64,000 nucleotides of DNA from Haemonchus contortus (GCA_000469685.2 LS997566.1:33189303-33253302); one strand, 5' to 3'. Shown: positions 1 to 11,949, counted from the stretch's first letter. Program-made: numbers and translations. The notes: generated by a model from the letters alone, not told the origin.

Positions 1-231
1 GACCTTTCTCACTTTTTCCAAAATATCGCAAATAATGTCCAGATATGACACTGATGTATGGTGTTTTCAAAGCACATTTCAGAATGACTTGAATTAAATT
101 TTTTAACCTTCAGTTTGGCTATTCTGGAATATGCAGCCGCATTAATAATGGTAATAGAGATTTCAAACCGTAGAATCGGTATAAGTTGACCAGGAGCTCA
201 GAGACCAACTGATTAGGCAAGGTCATTTTAA

Positions 232-1009
232 CCCATTGGCGACTGCGCCTTTTTAGCGTGTCTGGCGTGTGGAGCGCGCTTTTCGCGGGCTGCTGCTATG
301 GCCCACTGACGGGGGAGAACGTCCATTGCGCGTGTCCGTCGAAAGTAGGTCACCCCGCCCACTCCGCGCGCGGAGATTCACACTGAGGTCTCGAGATGAC
401 ATTACAGTACTACGAAGTGTCATTGGAGCAAATGATTTGCATTCGTCTGTGTTATCTTCTTTTCGAACTGACTGCCGTGGACCAAACGCAAAGCGTATGC
501 CCCAGTGACAATTGCGACGCTGTCAAATATCGCGGGCCGAGTCGCCGCGTGCGTCGGCTGCGGCGTGACCTAGTTTTGACGGACACGCGCAACGAAGCGC
601 ACCCGGGGGTGAGGGTTTTTACTAAATCATTTCCAAATGCGAATCTGTCTAGACACGAGGAAGCAGAAAAGATGAGAATGACATGTTTCGAATCATCTAA
701 TACCTCAGCAAAGTCCCTTTACATCCTTTTTATATAAATTTGGTTACCTTTGGTTTTGTTCCTTTACCGATGCCCTCAAAAGTAACTTTGTTTTCTGTTA
801 TCACTAAAGTGAGACGTAAACGTTTAACGGACCACTGCGCGTCAAGATGCCATAGTAGGTCATAAACCTGCTCGATACTTTAAAGGGTCAAAAAAATCGA
901 AAATGAATGTCATACATGGAAAATAAAACTGTGGCCCGTATACGGGCCGCGCGGTCCCGGAAGCACGACAGGGCGTGGCCCGTATACGGGCCACGCGGTC
1001 GTCAATGGG
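232..1009. mobile_element. piggyBac-like non-autonomous element (MITE), copy 1
   Basis: TTAA at 228-231 is followed by CCCATTGGCGAC. The other end reads GTCGTCAATGGG and is followed by TTAA at 1010-1013. Terminal inverted repeats starting CCC inside a duplicated TTAA are the signature of piggyBac-family elements. The 778-bp interior has no transposase. Near the right end the 16-bp palindrome GGCCCGTATACGGGCC occurs twice (about 932 and 978), which may be subterminal repeats. A second inverted-repeat unit is nested at 325-594. Confidence 0.65.
325..594. mobile_element. Nested inverted-repeat unit (MITE-like) inside the piggyBac-like element
   Basis: About 29 bp at 325-353 containing TTGCGCGTGTCCGTC reappear as the reverse complement at 565-594, with GTAGGTCAC/GTGACCTAG at the inner ends. 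The corresponding stretch of the second long repeat has unrelated sequence, so this segment was inserted or replaced in copy 1 only. No transposase is present and no clear target-site duplication was identified. Confidence 0.45.
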
Positions 1010-2167
1010 TTAAGGGGAGAGGGTATGGGTGCGATGTAACCTAATTCCAGACCAAATTCAATCTCTTTATCAGGATGTATAGTGTTATGCTTGATCTGCT
1101 CACAGCGCACGGCTATTTCTTGCTAGTTGTCTCACCAATGTGGTACGCAGTACCGACCACGTTCACTGGGTCTGGCATCTTCCCCCAAACGGCGTGTCGC
1201 GTTCGCCGCACGCGATCGCGCGCTATGAAGGGAAGGACTTGAATTTCTAATTGAAAGATACGGAGAGTCGCCGCCGAACATCTGCCGCAGGCCAGGGAAT
1301 CCGGAGAGAAGCTCCGTTACCCACGTTCACCCTCTTTGCCTCAACATCAGCTCTATTTTCCTGGCTGTGGCTTTCCACGATTGCCCACCACCGGAAGTAT
1401 AGATATGGATCCTATTTAATCCGAAGCTGTTCTTTGCAATCACGTTGATGAGAAAGGTTAGTCATGATATACTGTGAGGACGAATAAGGCGTCATGTGGT
1501 ATTGTATACGGGCCAGCTCATTGCCGACTGTGAAATTTGTTAATGGCGTGCGAGGCTAGGCTTGATCGTTCGTCTCGCAGGTCCAAACTTCACATCAACA
1601 TCTTTATATCGAACTCAAGCAATAAGGAATGAAATCAGGTTTTGCACGCTCTCGACTAATTTCATAGTCAACAATGAGATGGCATAGAGCGCCACTTCGC
1701 GCTTATGCGAAATGCATCACTACTTTATACCACTTTCGTGGTTGCCATTTATGCCATTTATCGGGTATAAAAAAACTGGTAGATGAAACTGGTGGCCCTC
1801 GTGAAGTAGTGTATTGTTCAGAAGAAAACAGGAAAAATGCACTGAGCAATCATAAATGGATATGGACGGGATGACATCCTTCATCGCCTTTGATTCTTTA
1901 GGTCAACAAAAATTGCAATGAATTTTTGAGCTGTTACTCGAAGCGGATTAGCAGGAGAGAATTATAAGCAATGTAATAATAGGTGAGCGCATTATGTGTA
2001 AAACATGCCTATAAAAAAAGCGAGGGTTGGTACAGCTTTTTACTACACAAATCGTCAACTCTTACCACTGACTTGAGGGCTGAAGTCCTCTACACCAGGC
2101 AAAAGCTTAGTCCAGATGAGCGCGTAGACACACGATTATTGTGCGAAAAAGCTGTTCACAGCCGCAG

Positions 2168-2700
2168 CTGGCCTGCATTTGGAAAAAAAGGGCATTCTTG
2201 TGGATGAACGGTTCCTCTCGAATGTCCGGTTTGCAAGTGATATCGTCCCCTTTCCAAGCAGCCGAGAAGAAATTTGGCTGCTGATCAATCAGCCAGAGGC
2301 AGTGAAGAGTGCTTGAGCTGGCAAAGGTCAACTCAAGATCGATGGTACACCTACCGAGGAGACCGTTTATCACTCCATGAATATGGATGACAACATGAAG
2401 GAACTGATGGGGCGGCAGCAAACGGCATGGGTATTCATAAGGCCTCCGAAAGAAGTCACCGATTATTTGGTTTATTTGGGATTTCGCGCTGATATGTTCG
2501 ATTCCACAGTTCTTCCTTTGATCTGTTACGAGTCAGAGACTTGGTTGACCAGTGCCTTCACGTCAAGGGCTTTGAGCATAAGTCACAAAACACTCGAGCA
2601 ATGTCTTTTGCGATTCAACCGACACACTCTATATTGAGCCGGACTTCGCAGCTATACGATATATGATATACGCAAAATGTTCCGCAGTTGGGCTCTTTCT
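2168..2700 (+). pseudogene. RTE-type reverse transcriptase remnant (C-terminal half)
   Basis: The conceptual translation contains KGILVDERFL then FASDIVPF, where RTE elements have FADDIVL (motif C). The second part has ADMFDSTVLPLICYESETW and CLLRFNRHTLY, matching the conserved stretch after the RT domain of RTE non-LTR retrotransposons. Stop codons (about 2315 and 2635) and the altered catalytic Asp show it is dead. It begins just after the end of the long direct repeat. Confidence 0.7.
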
Positions 2701-2812
2701 CACAGCATAAGGTCGTTAGAACAGTTTTAACGTCGCGCTGGGGCGTTTACTGCAGCCAGCTAGTGTCCCTATATAGGGAGGGTCCAGTAGTGCTGACAGG
2801 ACCGCATTCATT

Positions 2813-2947
2813 CGAAGCAGCCAAAAGCTTTTCCATAGTCAATGAAGGTGAGGACAAGAGGCATCTGAAATTCTCGATACACTTCGATGACCATTGCGAC
2901 CGCTTGGATGTGGTCTAAGACAGCTCCCTTACGGAATCCGGTCTGCG
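2813..2947 (-). pseudogene. RTE-type reverse transcriptase remnant, motif A region
   Basis: The minus strand is open and reads QTGFRKGAVLDHIQ, then VYREFQMPLVLTFIDYGKAF. This is the RTE pattern of a GFR..DHI block followed by motif A with its Asp (FIDYGKAF). It is a short fragment in the opposite orientation to the neighbouring RTE remnant, so the two are separate insertions or one was inverted. Confidence 0.65.
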
Positions 2948-3869
2948 CACTTGCAGGTTCTTAATTTGACCCTTGTAGACGGTGGTATTATTTTGAGGCT
3001 TATTGAAATTCCTCTTTTTGAAATCACACTCCAAAAAGATAGTTCGGTATGATGGAGTTTGTCACACATATAGCAGTTTTCCCTGCTAGAAGATGCTAGT
3101 TACCTTTATTGTCCATCTGACATTCAATCTAAGCCAGAGCAGCACTTAAGATCAATCGGTCATCAAAGGTTGCTGTAAAAAATCTTTCAAACGTGCCCCA
3201 AAACTGAGAGAAATCTTTACCGTTACTGTAGAATAGTTTTATAAGTTTGAACTTTGGTGGAGGTTCGGAAATGACCTGCCTCAGTTCTCTATTAAGCTTT
3301 CCAAGGTGGAGCTTCCCTGGTTAGAGTCGGCTTGTTTTTGTCACAATCTTTACGAGTATTTTGGTCCAAGGACACATTCTCAATTCATGTGCGAATCGGG
3401 TTGCTTTGCTGCACGACTCGATGAGTTTTTCTTCAATATATACGTGAGCCACTTCTCTTTACAAGATATCTCTGAAAACCTAAGGAGATTGTCGTGAGGG
3501 TGCTCACAGTAGGCGGAGTCTATAGTAGTAAGGGCAAAAATGATGCAGGCGGAGATGATTATCAACACTTTTCGCCTTCTGTCTTGCTTAAGATCGTGTT
3601 GATCTCGCTAAATCATCGATAAATCGTTGATCAGCACTATGGTGTGAATTTGAAGTGACGGTAATGATTTTCAGATTTTCAACTTCCTGGGTGACATTTT
3701 CTGATCGTCTTCGACTGGGTGCCGGTACAAACCGCTTTTATGTTATTCACCAGTGGCTGAAGTCGACTGTGCTGCTTGATTCCTTCGATCGAATCAATGG
3801 CATCTTTTCGTAGTGAACGTACTCATTTGCCGAATGAGTATGAGGTTGCCTCGTTGTAATGGTGTGTTA
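2948..3869. other. No recognisable gene
   Basis: AT-rich sequence between the RTE scrap and the left end of the large inverted repeat. Short open frames at 3306-3568 on both strands have no motif I recognise; they may be further RTE decay. Confidence 0.4.
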
Positions 3870-4039
3870 TACGCCGAATAAGAACGAAATTTCTGCCTTT
3901 ATCAGATATTATGGCTTTCCGCCAGCATCTACACACGATCCTTGATGATCCGCTCGCCATAATTTTTAAAACCTTCCTAGGTTAATCTTGCATCTGACAT
4001 GAAAAATCACAAAAGTACGCATTTTTTCACGATGCATCG

Positions 4040-4045
4040 TTTATT
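4040..4045 (-). promoter_or_regulatory. Polyadenylation signal AATAAA of the left CAP gene
   Basis: AATAAA on the minus strand about 65 nt beyond the stop codon at 4110-4112. It is mirrored at 10598-10603 in the other arm. Confidence 0.6.
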
Positions 4046-4109
4046 TCAATGAAATGGTCATGAGAAGTAAACAGCCGTGAAATCAGTTGTGCTTGCTGTA
4101 TTGCGTGAG

Positions 4110-6799
4110 TTACACATTCGGCGGGCAGAGAGGAGTGCTTGGGTTCTTGACACATAGTCCATTTTTCGTGTTGCACGTGGAACCAGGGAACGTGGTGCAG
4201 TCGCTGTCGACCATACATGGACCAGATCCAACTTCATAGATCATGCCAAAGTAAGTCATGGCTGTGCTATAAAAACGAAAACTATCGCTTGAAATGATTT
4301 GGAATTGATTAATACAGCGATGTTCAGATAATGTACTATTTCATGTGTTCAACGAAAATCTCAGAGCTAATTGAATTTCGAACAGTACTAGACCTAGCTT
4401 GTTATGAATAAACTTATTGCTACATAGTTAAGACAAAATGCTACGATTGAGATCAGAGTGCAACTTTCTGAGGAGGGCTGATTCGCGTAATAGTTTCAAA
4501 GTTCGGAAATGGAAATGCAAGCGTTAAGTGAACCATCAAGGGTGGAGGAACAAAATAAAAAAAGTACAAAAAAGACAGCGTAGGTGAGGGAAGAACGTAA
4601 ACGGACATGAACTGACATTTTTTATAAATTCTTCATGTCACTTCAAATCATGACATACCCTTACAATCTTTTTCAGTGCATGAATGCCGCTTTGTGCGGA
4701 TGAGAAGCACCGATGGAAAACGATGCCGTACACTCGGAGCTTCCATTACAGCATTTTTACTCTTTTTTGTCCAGTGCTTATGAGATGATATTGATGATGC
4801 GTAAGTCACCAGAGCAAAACTCTTATAAGATACGAGAAGAAGGGGGAAAAAGAGAGAGACGAAGTAATGTACTTAGAACTAGTTATTACTCTATAGAAAA
4901 TATATTCAAACCAACCAAACATCGAATGCGCAATACACCTGTTTTTGGCCATAGCACGTATCGGTGCACCCTATGCTAACAGCGTAGCCCGAAACCAACT
5001 GAAAAACACACATATTTGCACACAAAAGAGTACTTAAGATAGAGCAGGTTGAACTCACTTGAGAAAATACAGTGTAGTCAAAATTTGGGTCGTAGACGGC
5101 AGTGCTATTGATAAAGGCGCCAAAGTCGTGATTGCCCCACCACAATTCAAATTCTGCTGCTATTGGGATAGGTGACAGCTTTCTAAATGATGAGAAGTTT
5201 TCCACGACCTTCTGTGCAAAACAAGCTTTTATACTGAGTATCCAGAAATATAAAACTTTTGTAGTTCAACGTATTCCGATTGCAGTAAATCTCGTCTTTT
5301 CAAATAACTCTACCATCTCATAGAGATAGATCAGATATAAAAATAGTGTACCCAACAGGATTGAGTGTCGCTTGTTGATTGCAGACCATCATTGCGTACT
5401 CCTCAGCCTTGCACGAATAGTTCTAGAAAGGTTGTTCATCAAAGCTGAATTTCTAACAATCACGAAGTTTTAGCAACAGCTATTGACGTCCGTGCATAGG
5501 CAAATGTAGCGATTCGGAGCGTACCAGAAGCGTAATTGTTTGTGGCACAGTGCAACATGCACAACACTCAACAAATTTGAACTTGCGCAAAGGAGTTCAA
5601 ACTTTTTAAGTATTAATCAAATTCTGATGACAGGTTTACTCTTGGTCGTAGTTGCTGGTTCGTCTCTGAATGCGGTGCATATTACAGTATTGATGCCGGA
5701 GAACACCCACTCACCAGCTGATACATGTTCTGGCTTGGTGGATACCCAAATACTCCAGCTGTTGCGACTGTACGATAAGCGTTGGCCAGCATGACGGAAA
5801 GTTTTCGTTTTTCGGGCGTCATGGTAGTGCCGCTGATCATGCAATCAAATTCTGAAATTTTTCTCCCATCGAGTAGCTCATTTTGTACAATTTCGTTAAA
5901 TTTTCAATAGAACTTCATGAACGAGGAACTGAGATTGTTGAGCAAGAGGAGTTTTGCGAATTGTTGGGAGGGTTTTCAAACCCATGTCGTCAAGATAGCA
6001 ACACCGCTATTACGTTGTTGTGTTCAGTGGGTACTCCCGCCAATGGAACTGTTGCAGAGCTGCACCTAATTTGAATGCCATGTAGTAATAGTAATCGCCA
6101 TCTATCGATGCGCAGGATAGAATGCTATAAATTCTAGTCAAGCCCCATATTAATTTTACTTATCAACCATTGCCGAGAAATCAAGCCATGTTAGATACTT
6201 CACTTATGAGCTACTCTTACAATTTTTGCCATTGAATTGAACATCAACACCGTTGGCATTTGAAAGACAGTCATTCACACAGTCCAGTTTCTTTAACAGA
6301 ACTCGGCTCAGTACTTGCATGAAAACATATCGTGAAATAGTGCGTTAATAAGCGTGATCAATACTGACCGTTAGCTAAATAGTCATGTGACAACAAGGGC
6401 TGCACAACCTTCACAGCTCGAGACTATTGCAACGATAGCACTTTTCAACAAGACACATGATCTGTGCATTACCCAGTCGTCAACACTCATGCTACTGGTA
6501 TGCCAATGTTTTAACGTGGGTGAATTACTTTCCATTGATGTCTTTCTAGTGGTCGGAAGCCTCTGGCAGTTTAGTACTTTAGTGTGGCACTAACGACAGA
6601 TTCTTTCCGGAGCTTTGTTAGAAACACATCTTGCCCATAAAACTACTCACCATGTTGAACAGCTTGCGTTGTTAATTCAGCATGCGCTGGAGCTACCGAA
6701 GACACGGAAACCTGAATAGTTATATCAACCAATTTTCTTGGAAAGTGAAAACGCAAAAGAACTGACCGCGACTGCGAATAATATACTGCACAGGAACAT
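4110..6799 (-). CDS. CAP-domain (SCP/TAPS, ASP-like) secreted protein, left-arm copy
   Basis: Exons on the minus strand: 6730-6799, 5715-5851, 5357-5422, 5059-5211, 4916-4998 and 4110-4266. All phases agree and give 221 aa. Exon 1 encodes a signal peptide (MFLCSILFAVAVSSFAFS). Exon 2 opens the mature protein with EFDCMISG then MTPEKRKLSVMLANAYR, the place where ASP proteins have FDC and the HNxxR helix. Later exons carry NYSCKAEEYA, FELWWGNHDFG and a C-terminal Cys-rich hinge (IYEVGSGPCMVDSDCTTF) typical of nematode ASPs. The CAP tetrad is absent: the His of HN is Ala, WWxE is WWGN, and the HYTQMVW His is gone. It should be extracellular, with function unknown. The exon 3 donor (5356) and exon 5 donor (4915) are the least certain. 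It runs divergently from its twin. Confidence 0.75.
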
Positions 6800-7139
6800 T
6801 TTGATACTTTCCTACGATCACCACAGTGACCTATGTCTCTTAAATATGCCTTGATTTGTAAAGAGTAGAGACACGTAATCATTCATTTTATTGCCAGCAT
6901 GATTATCTCATGTAACACACTGCAAAATTGACGTGGCAGAATATTTTCATTGCTCAGAAAATTTTGATATTTTTGCGAAGTCACAATAGTTTCCTAGTTT
7001 TTTCTTAGTTTCGCTCAATATTGAACGTGAATTTTATTACAAGGACACTCAACATGATCAATACCATAATCTTCCAAAGCCACATGCCTCAAATTGATGT
7101 GGCAAAACACGTAAATGAACAAAAACCTTCGGTTTTCTT

Positions 7140-7500
7140 CGGTAAGTACAGTAGATTCTGCAGCAGTTTTCTGGCTACACCTTTTTCCTTTCCTGTCTTC
7201 CATGAGGAGACTGTTGTTTTCGTTGAGGGTTTCAAGGAACGGCGACGTCAGTTTTGCTTGAAGCGAGACATTGCGTGTCGTTTAATGGCTGCGAGGTTTC
7301 CATAGAATACATATAAATTCTGTAAAGAAAGTGATGTAGCATAAAAGAAGGTGATATCCCGAAGTAGCGTTTTCATAACCACCTACATTTGACTGTTTGA
7401 AAATTATATATCAGATGGTACTGTAACGCTCAGAAGGTGTCTGTATTGTCTGGTTGGCCATCGAAAACTGACACAATGCTTGCATTGACTTGGGTACAAA
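7140..7500. other. Unpaired spacer at the centre of the inverted repeat
   Basis: About 360 bp that is not self-complementary. It separates the arms and lies between the divergent start codons (6799 and 7841), so it may contribute promoter sequence to one or both CAP genes. I see no convincing gene in it. Confidence 0.6.
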
Positions 7501-7840
7501 GAGAAAACCGAAGGTTTTTGTTCATTTACGTGTTTTGCCACATCAATTTGAGGCATGTGGCTATGGAAGATTATGGCATTGATCATGTTGAGTGCCCTTG
7601 TAATAAAATTCACGTTCAATATTGAGCGAAACTAAGAAAAAACTAGGAAACTATTGTGACTTCGCAAAAATATCAAAATTTTCTGAGCAATGAAAATATT
7701 CTGCCACGTCAATTTTGCAGTGTGTTACATGAGATAATCATGCTGGCAATAAAATGAATGATTACGTGTCTCTACTCTTTACAAATCAAGGCATATTTAA
7801 GAGACATAGGTCACTGTGGTGATCGTAGGAAAGTATCAAA

Positions 7841-10533
7841 ATGTTCCTGTGCAGTATATTATTCGCAGTCGCGGTCAGTTCTTTTGCGTTTTCACTTTCC
7901 AAGAGAATTGGTTGATATAACTATTCAGGTTTCCGTGTCTTCGGTAGCTCCAGCGCATGCTGAATTAACAACGCAAGCTGTTCAACATGGTGAGTAGTTT
8001 TATGGGCAAGATGTGTTTCTAACAAAGCTCCGGAAAGAATCTGTCGTTAGTGCCACACTAAAGTACTAAACTGCCAGAGGCTTCCGACCACTAGAAAGAC
8101 ATCAATGGAAAGTAATTCACCCACGTTAAAACATTGGCATACCAGTGAGCATGAGTGTTGACGACTGGGTAATACATAGATCATGTGTCTTGTTGAAAAG
8201 TGCTATCGTTGCAATAGTCTCGAGCTGTGAAGGTTGTGCAGTCCTTGTTGTCACATGACTATTTAGCTAACGGTCAGTATTGATCACGCTTATTAACGCA
8301 CTATTTCACGATATGTTTTCATGCAAGTACTGAGCCGAGTTCTGTTAAAGAAACTGGGCTGTGTGAATGACTGTCTGTTAAATGCCAACGGTGTTAATGT
8401 TCAATTCAATGGCAAAAATTGTAAGAGTAGCTCATAAGTGAAGTATCTAACATGGCTTGATTTCTCGGCAATGGTTGATAAGTAAAATTAATATGGGGCT
8501 TGGCTAGAATTTATAGCATTCTATCCTGCGCATCGATAGATGGCGATTACTATTACTACATGGCATTCAAATTAGGTGCAGCTCTGCAACAGTTCCATTG
8601 GCGGGAGTACCCACTGAACACAACAACGTAATAGCGGTGTTGCTATCTTGACGACATGGGTTTGAAAACCCTCCCAACAATTCGCAAAACTCCTTTTGCT
8701 CAACAATCTCAGTTCCTCGTTCATGAAGTTCTATTGAAAATTTAACGAAATTGTACACAATGAGCTACTCGATGAGAGAAAAATTTCAGAAGTCGATTGC
8801 ATGATCAGCGGCACTACCATGACGCCCGAAAAACGAAAACTTTCCGTCATGCTGGCCAACGCTTATCGTACAGTCGCAACAGCTGGAGTATTTGGGTATC
8901 CACCAAGCCAGAACATGTATCAGCTGGTGAGTGGGTGTTCTCCGGCATCAATACTAATATGCACCGCATTCAGAGACGAACCAGCAACTACGACCAAGAG
9001 TAAACCTATCATCAGAATTTGATTAATACTTAAAAAGTTTGAACTCCTTTGCGCAAGTTCAAATTTGTTGAGTGTTGTGCATGTTGCACTGTGCCACAAA
9101 CAATTACGCTTCTGGTACGCTCCGAATCGCTACATTTGCCTATGCACGGACGTCAATAGCTGTTGCTAAAACTTCGTGACTGTTAGAAATTCATCTTTGA
9201 TGAACAACCTTTCTAGAACTATTCGTGCAAGGCTGAGGAGTACGCAATGATGGTCTGCAATCAACAAGCGACACTCAATCCTGTTGGGTACACTATTTTT
9301 ATATCTGATCTATCTCTATGAGATGGTAGAGTTATTTGAAAAGACGAGATTTACTGCAATCGGAATACGTTGAACTACAAAAGTTTTATATTTCTGGATA
9401 CTCAGTATAAAAGCTTATTTTGCACAGAAGGTCGTGGAAAACTTCTCATCATTTAGAAAGCTGTCACCTATCCCAATAGCAGCAGAATTTGAATTGTGGT
9501 GGGGCAATCACGACTTTGGTGCCTTTATCAATAGCACTGCCGTCTACGACCCAAATTTTGACTACACTGTATTTTCTCAAGTGAGTTCAACCTGTGAGCC
9601 TATCTTAAGTACTCTTTTGTGTGCAAATATGTGTGTTTTTCAGTTGGTTTCGGGCTACGCTGTTAGCATAGGGTGCACCGATACGTGCTATGGCCAAAAA
9701 CAGGTGTATTGCGCATTCGATGTTTGGTTGGTTTGAATATATTTTCTATAGAGTAATAACTAGTTCTAAGTACATTACTTCGTCTCTCTCTTTTTTCCTC
9801 CTTCTTCTCGTATCTTATAAGAGTTTTGCTCTGGTGACTTACGCATCATCAATATCATCTCATAAGCACTGGACAAAAAAGAGTAAAAATGCTGTAATGG
9901 AAGCTCCGAGTGTACGGCATCGTTTTTCATCGGTGCTTCTCATCCGCACAAAGCGGCATTCATGCACTGAAAAAGATTGTAAGGGTATGTCATGATTTGA
10001 AGTGACATGAAGAATTTATAAAAAATGTCAGTTCATGTCCGTTTACGTTCTTCCCTCACCTACGCTGTCTTTTTTGTACTTTTTTTATTTTGTTCCTCCA
10101 CCCTTGATGGTTCACTTAACGCTTGCATTTCCATTTCCGAACTTTGAAACTATTACGCGAATCAGCCCTCCTCAGAAAGTTGCACTCTGATCTCAATCGT
10201 AGCATTTTGTCTTAACTATGTAGCAATAAGTTTATTCATAACAATCTAGGTCTAGTACTGTTCGAAATTCAATTAGCTCTGAGATTTTCGTTGAACACAT
10301 GAAATAGTACATTATCTGAACATCGCTGTATTAATCAATTCCAAATCATTTCAAGCGATAGTTTTCGTTTTTATAGCACAGCCATGACTTACTTTGGCAT
10401 GATCTATGAAGTTGGATCTGGTCCATGTATGGTCGACAGCGACTGCACCACGTTCCCTGGTTCCACGTGCAACACGAAAAATGGACTATGTGTCAAGAAC
10501 CCAAGCACTCCTCTCTGCCCGCCGAATGTGTAA
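7841..10533 (+). CDS. CAP-domain (SCP/TAPS, ASP-like) secreted protein, right-arm copy
   Basis: Exons 7841-7910, 8790-8926, 9217-9282, 9428-9580, 9644-9726 and 10377-10533, ending TAA. Total coding length is 666 nt (221 aa) with every intron phase matching. ATG at 7841 starts a hydrophobic signal peptide; no other upstream frame joins in phase to exon 2. The mature part has the CAP landmarks in order: DCMISG, MTPEKRKLSVMLANAYR, NYSCKAEEYA, FELWWGNHDFG, YAVSIGCTDTCYG, then the hinge TYFGMIYEVGSGPC. Exon 2 begins VDC here where the left copy has FDC, one of the few coding differences. The CAP tetrad His/Glu residues are missing as in the twin. Exon 6 uses the TTTTTATAG acceptor; the next CAG 5 nt downstream would break frame. 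Confidence 0.78.
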
Positions 10534-10597
10534 CTCACGCAATACAGCAAGCACAACTGATTTCACGGCTGTTTACTTCTCATGACCATTTCATTGA

Positions 10598-10603
10598 AAT
10601 AAA
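10598..10603 (+). promoter_or_regulatory. Polyadenylation signal AATAAA of the right CAP gene
   Basis: AATAAA 65 nt after the TAA at 10531-10533, inside the inverted-repeat arm. Confidence 0.6.
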
Positions 10604-10773
10604 CGATGCATCGTGAAAAAATGCGTACTTTTGTGATTTTTCATGTCAGATGCAAGATTAACCTAGGAAGGTTTTAAAAATTATGGCGAGCGGATCATCA
10701 AGGATTGTGTGTAGATGCTGGCGGAAAGCCATAATATCTGATAGAGGCAGAAATTTCGTTCTTATTCGGCGTA

Positions 10774-11940
10774 CAGCAACCATTGCTGCTTCCTGAAAAT
10801 TAGTACATTTGGAAGCATTCCCTCGGAATGAAATAACGGCGAAGGTTGAATAAGGATTGTATTGATTTTTCAACGATCAATTCTTGTCTCTCCCTGTGCA
10901 TCAACTGCTCAGCCTGCGCAATCGTGAATCCGAAGTAATTTGAGCTCGCGTCTTCTGCTGGCGCTTGCGGACAGATTTCTATTGTCTTGCTCATTTTATA
11001 TCTCGCTGGTCTTCATCGTTCGTTACCTCCCTCAAAGTTTCTTTGGCACATCGTATGTGTCGCGAAAATTTGCGACGACACTGGCATTCGCAGATCCGCT
11101 CAAATCCATCCTGAACATAAGATCCATCTGCAGTGTATTTTTTGTCGCTGTCAGATGCTCCATATAAAAAGAGCGGTGGTGTCTTATTTCTCTCTCTAGC
11201 TCATCGCTTTTGGGAAGAAAGTCACTCCATCGACGCTGATGAAGCGGGAAGCTTAACAGCATTGATGCTTCCGTCAATTACTGTTACTTCGACTAGAAGA
11301 AATTTACTTACTATTCCAGTAAACCGGACTTCGAGGAGACCCACTGAGCCCTACATCGAAGCAGAAGTTGGAAAGCAGAATCTATTAGGATCAATATCAA
11401 GCAGCATAGTGGTTCAAGAAGCTGGAGGCAAATTTCGAAGACGGCAGCCTCTGGCTCATTCGACGCATGCTTACGATAACTGCAAGAAATTGCTTAATGC
11501 CATCGATTAGATCAAAGGCAGCAGCAGAACTTGCCAGAAACAGTTTGCAGCGGTTGATAAATAACATGAAAGCGGATTTTGCCGATACGAACTACAAAGA
11601 TGGGCAGAGAAACAGCACTCAGGATATTGAGAATAACTTGAAATGATCTTAAATTTGAGTGGTGGCAAAGAGGGGACTCACGTACAGGAAGAAAAGGAAT
11701 CTGCTGTCATTCTGGAGCAGTACGCGATACGAATGTAGCGATTGGCGAGCTATGGACAACATTTTGGTCTCGGACGAAACTCTAACCTGATCATCAAGTC
11801 AAAAAAATTACATAAAATTAAATAAAAAAATAACATAAAAAGCTTCCAGTCTGACGGCCAATGATGGCTCTCCAGCTTCCCACGTTATACACATGCGTAG
11901 GTGCTGATAAGCTATGGCACATAGGTGACTAAGAAGAAGT
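10774..11940. other. No identified gene
   Basis: Short open frames exist on both strands (for example 11032-11277 minus and 11133-11510 plus) without splice context or motifs I recognise. Probably decayed repeat sequence. Confidence 0.4.
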
Positions 11941-11949
11941 CATGCGGAG

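Larger units (their letters stand above)
1..2148 (+). repeat. Long direct repeat, copy 1 (cut by window edge)
   Basis: Position 1 aligns with 20422, and collinear similarity continues to about 2148 (22738 in the other copy), interrupted by insertions and small indels. I see no coding signal; the short reading frames are not conserved between copies. The similarity covers sequence on both sides of the piggyBac-like insertion, so the duplicated unit is older or larger than that insertion. The left boundary lies outside the window. It could be a segmental duplication or a larger unclassified interspersed element. Confidence 0.85.
3870..7139. repeat. Left arm of a giant inverted repeat
   Basis: This arm is the near-perfect reverse complement of 7501-10773, with paired coordinates summing to about 14640-14643. 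The outer junction is ACGCCGAATA at 3871-3880 against the TATTCGGCGT at 10763-10772; outside it the sequences are unrelated. The inner junction is near 7139, at the end of CGGTTTTCT. Differences are scattered single-base changes and small indels, for example a few bases near 5040 versus 9594. The arm carries a complete CAP gene. Confidence 0.95.
7501..10773. repeat. Right arm of the giant inverted repeat
   Basis: Near-perfect reverse complement of 3870-7139, of the same length within a few bases. It keeps the same exon structure, splice sites and polyadenylation signal as the left arm. A spacer shorter than the arms and the low divergence imply a recent inverted duplication or ongoing gene conversion; a palindromic misassembly is the alternative. 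Confidence 0.95.

Noticed and set aside
5883..6074. Identical 63-aa frames at 5883-6074 (plus) and 8567-8758 (minus)
   Set aside because: They are mirror images created by the inverted repeat and lie antisense in CAP intron 1; the N and C termini have no family resemblance.
7758..7997. 79-aa frame containing the CAP exon 1 region in another phase
   Set aside because: The shifted frame MFLCSILFAVAV at 7841 gives a proper signal peptide and joins in phase to exon 2; the 79-aa frame does neither.
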